DNA of 64,000 nucleotides from Blattamonas nauphoetae (Eukaryota > Preaxostyla > Oxymonadida): contig JARBJD010000263.1 in the NCBI GenBank assembly GCA_033064195.1, positions 1 to 64,000 of the forward strand, given 5' to 3'. This document shows, one piece after another, positions 59,767 to 64,000 of this stretch (the first letter of the stretch is position 1; the number at the start of each line of letters is the position of its first letter). A program made the translations under genes and the position numbers. The notes under the pieces were generated by a model. That model did no database searches and was not told the origin of the DNA. It worked only from the letters and a program-made list of their open reading frames with translations.

Positions 59767-62697
59767 ATGGTCCTCCAATCTGAGGACAAATCGACAATTA
59801 ATCTTGCTTACGAACTTATTTTGGATGGTCTTAACGAAAGTGCCTTCATAATTGTCTTTTCCTTTCATTTTTTACACAATTACCACAATCTTTCTGTTCT
59901 TATATCTGTAGCTTCGGGAAAAGCTTGCACAACCAATAAATCTTCTTCTCATTGGGAAAATCCAACTATTATACTTGACTGGTCTCTCTCTTTTCAATCA
60001 GAGGCGATTCCAACAGTCACTAGCATGCATTTTCTTTTTGAATTCCTGTTTTGGCTGTATTTGAATCTTCAGCTTTACTTTGAGGAATGTCTAACTCATG
60101 TTGATCAATTTCTACTGGATTCTCCGAATAAAAACGTACAAACACATTGTCAAATTCAAATATTCGAACAAGTCGCCAATCACGCTCAACCTGTTACTGT
60201 AGAAGATCTGTGCTATATCACTGCGAAAACACATTTAAATCTCAAGAATTATCGTCGATCACTCAAAATATTGACTCATGGAGAGACACGTGGAGCACAC
60301 ACCGCTCGTTTTTTTGTCTTGTTAGGGAACGTGTACATGTCTCTTAACGAAGTTCCAAATGCCATAAAAGCTCTTCAAACTTCATTGAAAATCAATCCAC
60401 ATGCAATAGAAGCCCAAAAAACGCTTGAAAAGATCAGAGAACAATGTCAAATTTCTTCACCTCTCACACTGGAAACTTCAGCTTCTCCCGATGTTACTCC
60501 ATCGATTTATCATCAGTGTCGACGTTACTGGTCCAATGGGGAAATAGAAAAGTCTATTTCACTTCTAGAACCGAATTTGCTCGCAGAGATACGATCAACA
60601 TCGCAATTCCTCACACTGGGAGGCAATAATACCTTCGAAACAAGCTCATCATTTCCTCAGCATTCTGAAACATCTTCCCCTCTTCTTTCCGATTTTGATC
60701 ACGAACTTCTTTTACTCACTCTGATTGCTCTTGAAGTCAGGCAGCTCAAACCTCTTGAGAAAGTTCTTTCCATTCTCCCCAAATCCCATTACTTCTCTTT
60801 TTTACCTCCAAACTCTCTCCAATTCACAAATTACGATCCAACAAACTTTGATGAATTGTTTACCGCCTTTTTCACCTCCACAACAGACACTCTCGCCCAC
60901 ACCCAATCAGACCTCTTCATTGTCAGCTCTTTTCTTATGGGTGCCCATTTTCCGCCCGTCATCCAACTTGCGATTTGTGCCTTCCTCTTAATTCCTCTTC
61001 TCCGATTGTCTCCTCCCAATGTTTTCTCGAAGGAACACTCCTACTCTCCGAACATGTTCTACATCACGCCACTTCCCTACCAAACATCGACACTCCCAAG
61101 CCAATTCAAATTCATCCTGAAAGTGATTCAAATGCAGGCTTTGCTCTCATTCCAGCAAATCACAACAACACTTCAAACATCCCAAACTGTCCTCGACCCA
61201 ATCTTCTCCAAATCGGATCGAATTCATCTCAATCAAATGATCCCCTTCACTCTTCCGCTCATCCTCTACCACATCACTTCTCTCACTTCACTCTCCACTA
61301 ACGTCCCATTTGAGGCCAGTGCTCCACTCCTCTCATCCTTTCTCCACACTGCTCGTGATGTCTATCCTTGCCTCAACACTTACAGATATGTCGTGGAACA
61401 CCATTCGCGCCTCAGAGAATCTGAAATTGCTTTGACTTTTGCACAAAAAGCAATGACTGATTTTCCACTAGATCCTTCATCCATGGTTCTATTCGGAATT
61501 GCACTTCTCGAGCAAGAAGAAGGACCTCGAGAAGCGAAGAAACTCTTCAAGCACATCATTGATGCAGAACTCCAACAATCAGATCCAATGTCGTCTCTCC
61601 CGTTTGATCAGGCCTTACTCCCTCGTTCTCCTCAATCCAGCACTAATCTGGCCTTCTGCACTGCCCTCCTCGAATATTCCTCTCTTCTTCTCGAAGACAA
61701 ACAGTATAAAGAAGTTGTCGCCCTCCTTGCTCCACCGACTCAGTCGGGGATGAGGAAATCGGACACTCCAAGCACATCAACACGAGCCACAAAGCATTCA
61801 CGCCGAACGGATCAAATGTCATTTGGATCATTTATGACGCCTGCTCAGCAACAACCACCTCAATTTCCTCTCGCTTCACCATATCCAACTGTTAACACCT
61901 TCCGATCGAACGTCACCACGTCTTTCTCCTCCAGAATTATACCACCAACACCACACACCATTTCAAGTTTTAATTATCCCTCACTTCATGGAAGCAACAA
62001 ACGAAATTCTGCCACAATCAATCCATCACACATTCTTCACCTACGTTTCAAACTCCCACCCATTGTTGAATTCCGTCTCCTCGTCATTCTGGGCGACTCG
62101 TTCTTCTTCCTCAACCAGCTCCACAATGCTGCGTGTTGCTATCAAACGTCTCGCCAGCTGAACATCGATGATCAGGAAACTGAACAGAAACTTGAAGTCA
62201 TAAACCTGATGAAAGAAGGTCTTGACATGCAGTCTGCTCTCAATCGGGTGAATGGTGACGATGAAAGTGATGATTACCAATCAAATGAACCTGACAGGCC
62301 TCATGAGGATGATCAGGTCACTCTTCAATCCGACCCCGCCCACTGGACGATAAATTCTGGGACACGAATGGCTCCTGAAATGGACCATGCTGGAGGCGGT
62401 ATTTCGGCACTTGAATCGCCATCCGAAACACACTTCGCATCGATGGGAGGGTTTAACGATGCTGGTCGAGGAACATATCACCAGATGAACATCCTTGGGA
62501 CTCCAATGTCATCTCCTCAGGGGTCTTTTGTTAATGTTGATCGAGATCATCGATTCGGGGCATCCGCCATGGTCGTCCAGGACCAAACGATTGGCTACAT
62601 CGATCGTGAAGACGATCAGGACCTGAGCACTGGTGAGAAGCGGATGAGATTGGAGGATGCTGATTTTAGTGATGAAGACATGGAAGTTGATGACTGA
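59767..62697 (+). CDS. APC7: Anaphase-promoting complex subunit 7 (APC7), TPR protein
   Basis: About 930-950 residues. The ATG at 59767 is used. A 72-bp intron (59840-59911, GTGCCT..CTGTAG) is likely, and a 57-bp one (about 60016-60072) is probable; both are multiples of three, so the frame also stays open unspliced. TPR repeats occur: YITAKTHLNLKNYRRSLKIL, LLGNVYMSLNEVPNAIKAL, and LFGIALLEQEEGPREAKKLF, which parallels the human APC7 CLEDPVTQEKAKTLLDKAL repeat. The last repeat, ILGDSFFFLNQLHNAACCYQ, parallels ILGDFLVAVNEYQEAMDQYS. The tail is acidic (DADFSDEDMEVDD). APC7 scaffolds the APC/C ubiquitin ligase. It lies 188 bp after the TFIIIC gene. Confidence 0.75.
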   Translation: MVLQSEDKSTINLAYELILDGLNESAFIIVFSFHFLHNYHNLSVLISVASGKACTTNKSSSHWENPTIILDWSLSFQSEAIPTVTSMHFLFEFLFWLYLNLQLYFEECLTHVDQFLLDSPNKNVQTHCQIQIFEQVANHAQPVTVEDLCYITAKTHLNLKNYRRSLKILTHGETRGAHTARFFVLLGNVYMSLNEVPNAIKALQTSLKINPHAIEAQKTLEKIREQCQISSPLTLETSASPDVTPSIYHQCRRYWSNGEIEKSISLLEPNLLAEIRSTSQFLTLGGNNTFETSSSFPQHSETSSPLLSDFDHELLLLTLIALEVRQLKPLEKVLSILPKSHYFSFLPPNSLQFTNYDPTNFDELFTAFFTSTTDTLAHTQSDLFIVSSFLMGAHFPPVIQLAICAFLLIPLLRLSPPNVFSKEHSYSPNMFYITPLPYQTSTLPSQFKFILKVIQMQALLSFQQITTTLQTSQTVLDPIFSKSDRIHLNQMIPFTLPLILYHITSLTSLSTNVPFEASAPLLSSFLHTARDVYPCLNTYRYVVEHHSRLRESEIALTFAQKAMTDFPLDPSSMVLFGIALLEQEEGPREAKKLFKHIIDAELQQSDPMSSLPFDQALLPRSPQSSTNLAFCTALLEYSSLLLEDKQYKEVVALLAPPTQSGMRKSDTPSTSTRATKHSRRTDQMSFGSFMTPAQQQPPQFPLASPYPTVNTFRSNVTTSFSSRIIPPTPHTISSFNYPSLHGSNKRNSATINPSHILHLRFKLPPIVEFRLLVILGDSFFFLNQLHNAACCYQTSRQLNIDDQETEQKLEVINLMKEGLDMQSALNRVNGDDESDDYQSNEPDRPHEDDQVTLQSDPAHWTINSGTRMAPEMDHAGGGISALESPSETHFASMGGFNDAGRGTYHQMNILGTPMSSPQGSFVNVDRDHRFGASAMVVQDQTIGYIDREDDQDLSTGEKRMRLEDADFSDEDMEVDD

Positions 62698-62853
62698 GCC
62701 AACATTGCTGTCGCATTGTCTTGTTTTTATCTTCTTGATTTCTGGAAAACAGTTTTATTATTTTGAAAGAATGCTTTGTTTTAATCAAACTCAACTGAAG
62801 AGAAACAAGTCGCAAAACAGGAATTCCTGGTAAAGATGGATGTCCAAAAGTGA

Positions 62854-64000
62854 TTATTCAGCTTCAGACAAATAAAGAAGTCTCTCCAGCTCGGCAAACA
62901 ACCAAGCTGCTAGTAACCTCTTCTCTCGGCGACACCTGAGATGTTTAGTTGATGGGACGTACTTCATCGTCCCCCCAAGACATCCCTCAACTTGATAGTC
63001 GTCCTCTGACAGTCCTCCAATCTCATCATCAACGTTTGACGTTTGGTCGTCTTCTGGTTTGGATAAAGCTGGACCCATTTCTTTAGTTTGATATCCGTGT
63101 TCTAAACACCAGTTGCATGATTCTGTGCACGGTGGAGTGGAGAAATCGTCATTTGCACAGAGGACCTTTTCAGCAAAATGCTGTTCTTTTCCCTTCCCGC
63201 TGTTAGACTGTTGAGGAATGAGGAGTTCAAGGCCGAATCCAAACTTGGAGTTTAGGTTTGATTCAACACTTCCACTCCCCGCACTTGTTGGACGAGAGTT
63301 TGGGCTTCCGGGTTGGGAGGCAGAGACTTGTGATCTCGACCCGGATAGAACTGTGGAGCGATCGTCATTCGACATGTCATCTTCAAGATCCGAATCAAAC
63401 CTCTCCTGGTCCCAGTCTGCTGATCCTGGATCAGGCGCAGGCGGTGCCTCCAGATTCTGATTCACTGCAAGTGTTCGTCGTCCTTTTGTGTTCAAGATCA
63501 TCTCCGTCGCTGCAGGTGCAAAAATACCACCCATCCCCCGATTCATTGTCTCGTTCAGTGTGTGTTCAGCTGAATTCTCGCGAGTGATTCTCTGATTCGT
63601 CGAGAACGATGCTCGTTTTTGTGAATGTGGAGTAGTGATTGTTCCGAGTCCGAAGAGAGTGCCAGTTAGTTTTGGAGATCCAGATTGGAGCCGAAACGAT
63701 CGATTCCTCATTCCCAGTTTGGAGAGGAAGGGGGGAGAAGCATGAGAATTAGGGCTAAGAATTCTCCCACTTTCTGAGCATGATGAGTCATGTTGAAGTG
63801 TATCACTTTCAGAATTGAATTTATCGTTTTCCGTGGCGTGCTCAGGTGAACTGAGATTCCTGTGTTCGAGTTTATCATCGCTTTGATTGGATAAGGTGCT
63901 CAGTGAAGATTTCTGAGTCGGCCCCTGAAGGAGACGATGTTCATGAAGAAGAGGAATTCCATCTGAGGTTGATCGATGATGAGTTTTCCAATTGTCGCGC
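62854..64000 (-). CDS. Ser-rich protein of unknown function, 5' end beyond the window
   Basis: The minus-strand frame is open from the right window edge (RDNWKTHHRSTSDG) to the stop at 62,854, at least 381 residues. An internal Met at 63,711 is not the start, because the frame continues upstream without a stop. Most of it is Ser/Pro/Asp-rich and disordered (SRSQVSASQPGSPNSRP; RFDSDLEDDMSNDD). Near the end a C-T-E-S-C-N-W-C cluster may bind a metal. The final 40 residues (LRCRREKRLLAAWLFAELERLLYL) form a basic amphipathic helix (cited as a landmark). No family was recognised. It is convergent with APC7, 156 bp apart. Confidence 0.6.
   Translation of the reverse strand, partial: RDNWKTHHRSTSDGIPLLHEHRLLQGPTQKSSLSTLSNQSDDKLEHRNLSSPEHATENDKFNSESDTLQHDSSCSESGRILSPNSHASPPFLSKLGMRNRSFRLQSGSPKLTGTLFGLGTITTPHSQKRASFSTNQRITRENSAEHTLNETMNRGMGGIFAPAATEMILNTKGRRTLAVNQNLEAPPAPDPGSADWDQERFDSDLEDDMSNDDRSTVLSGSRSQVSASQPGSPNSRPTSAGSGSVESNLNSKFGFGLELLIPQQSNSGKGKEQHFAEKVLCANDDFSTPPCTESCNWCLEHGYQTKEMGPALSKPEDDQTSNVDDEIGGLSEDDYQVEGCLGGTMKYVPSTKHLRCRREKRLLAAWLFAELERLLYLSEAE

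Noticed and set aside
1-64000. Alternative genetic code with TAA/TAG as glutamine, as in some oxymonads
   Set aside because: The intact host genes end at TAA or TGA where expected, and their frames need no reassigned stops.

Overview
The window is nuclear DNA of a unicellular eukaryote. The evidence is spliceosomal introns of 30-72 bp with GT..AG ends, a U6 snRNA with a TATA-like Pol III promoter, and clear eukaryotic genes (augmin HAUS3, APC/C subunit APC7, a TFIIIC subunit, a UPF0652/DUF2009 protein, a C2-metacaspase). Short introns, packed genes, a Polinton, many DNA transposons and a Rep fossil fit an anaerobic protist. An oxymonad such as Blattamonas or Monocercomonoides is my best guess, but it is inference. 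The standard genetic code fits all intact genes.

Left part (1-14.5 kb): a Polinton/Maverick, open at the left window edge. It has an integrase, an A32-like packaging ATPase, two related capsid-type proteins in tandem, small virion-type proteins and a fibre-like protein ending in an S74 chaperone. Most of its genes are preceded by the same T-rich late-promoter-like motif. The motif recurs before two tandem paralogues at 12.7 and 13.8 kb, so the element or a companion may reach about 14.4 kb.

Middle (14.5-36 kb): a transposon graveyard. It holds three Merlin (IS1595-like) copies, one bounded by 8-bp target duplications; a Tc1/mariner fragment; a family of long-inverted-repeat MITEs; a 2.9-kb hAT-type element with an 8-bp target duplication and a tRNA-like sequence inside; hAT transposase pieces; a CRESS-DNA virus Rep fossil; a TA-flanked element whose arms are 20-bp minisatellites; a large imperfect palindrome; and a compact 2.16-kb element at 33,677-35,833 with three abutting ORFs and a DDE-like protein I cannot place in a named superfamily. 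Several insertions are nested.

Transition (36-43.5 kb): remnants of a xanthine dehydrogenase-type gene and an RPAP1-like gene on the minus strand, a SPRY-like fragment, an unknown repeated gene family, and a coiled-coil gene with uncertain exons.

Right part (43.8-64 kb): an intact host gene island. In order: U6 snRNA; UPF0652 protein (5 exons); a long Ser/Pro-rich protein on the minus strand; an isochorismatase-family hydrolase (divergent, 84 bp away); a C2 protein with two metacaspase domains; HAUS3; a GTF3C2/Tfc6-like TFIIIC subunit; APC7; and a partial Ser-rich protein running off the right edge. Exon joins were checked by hand for GT..AG ends and frame.
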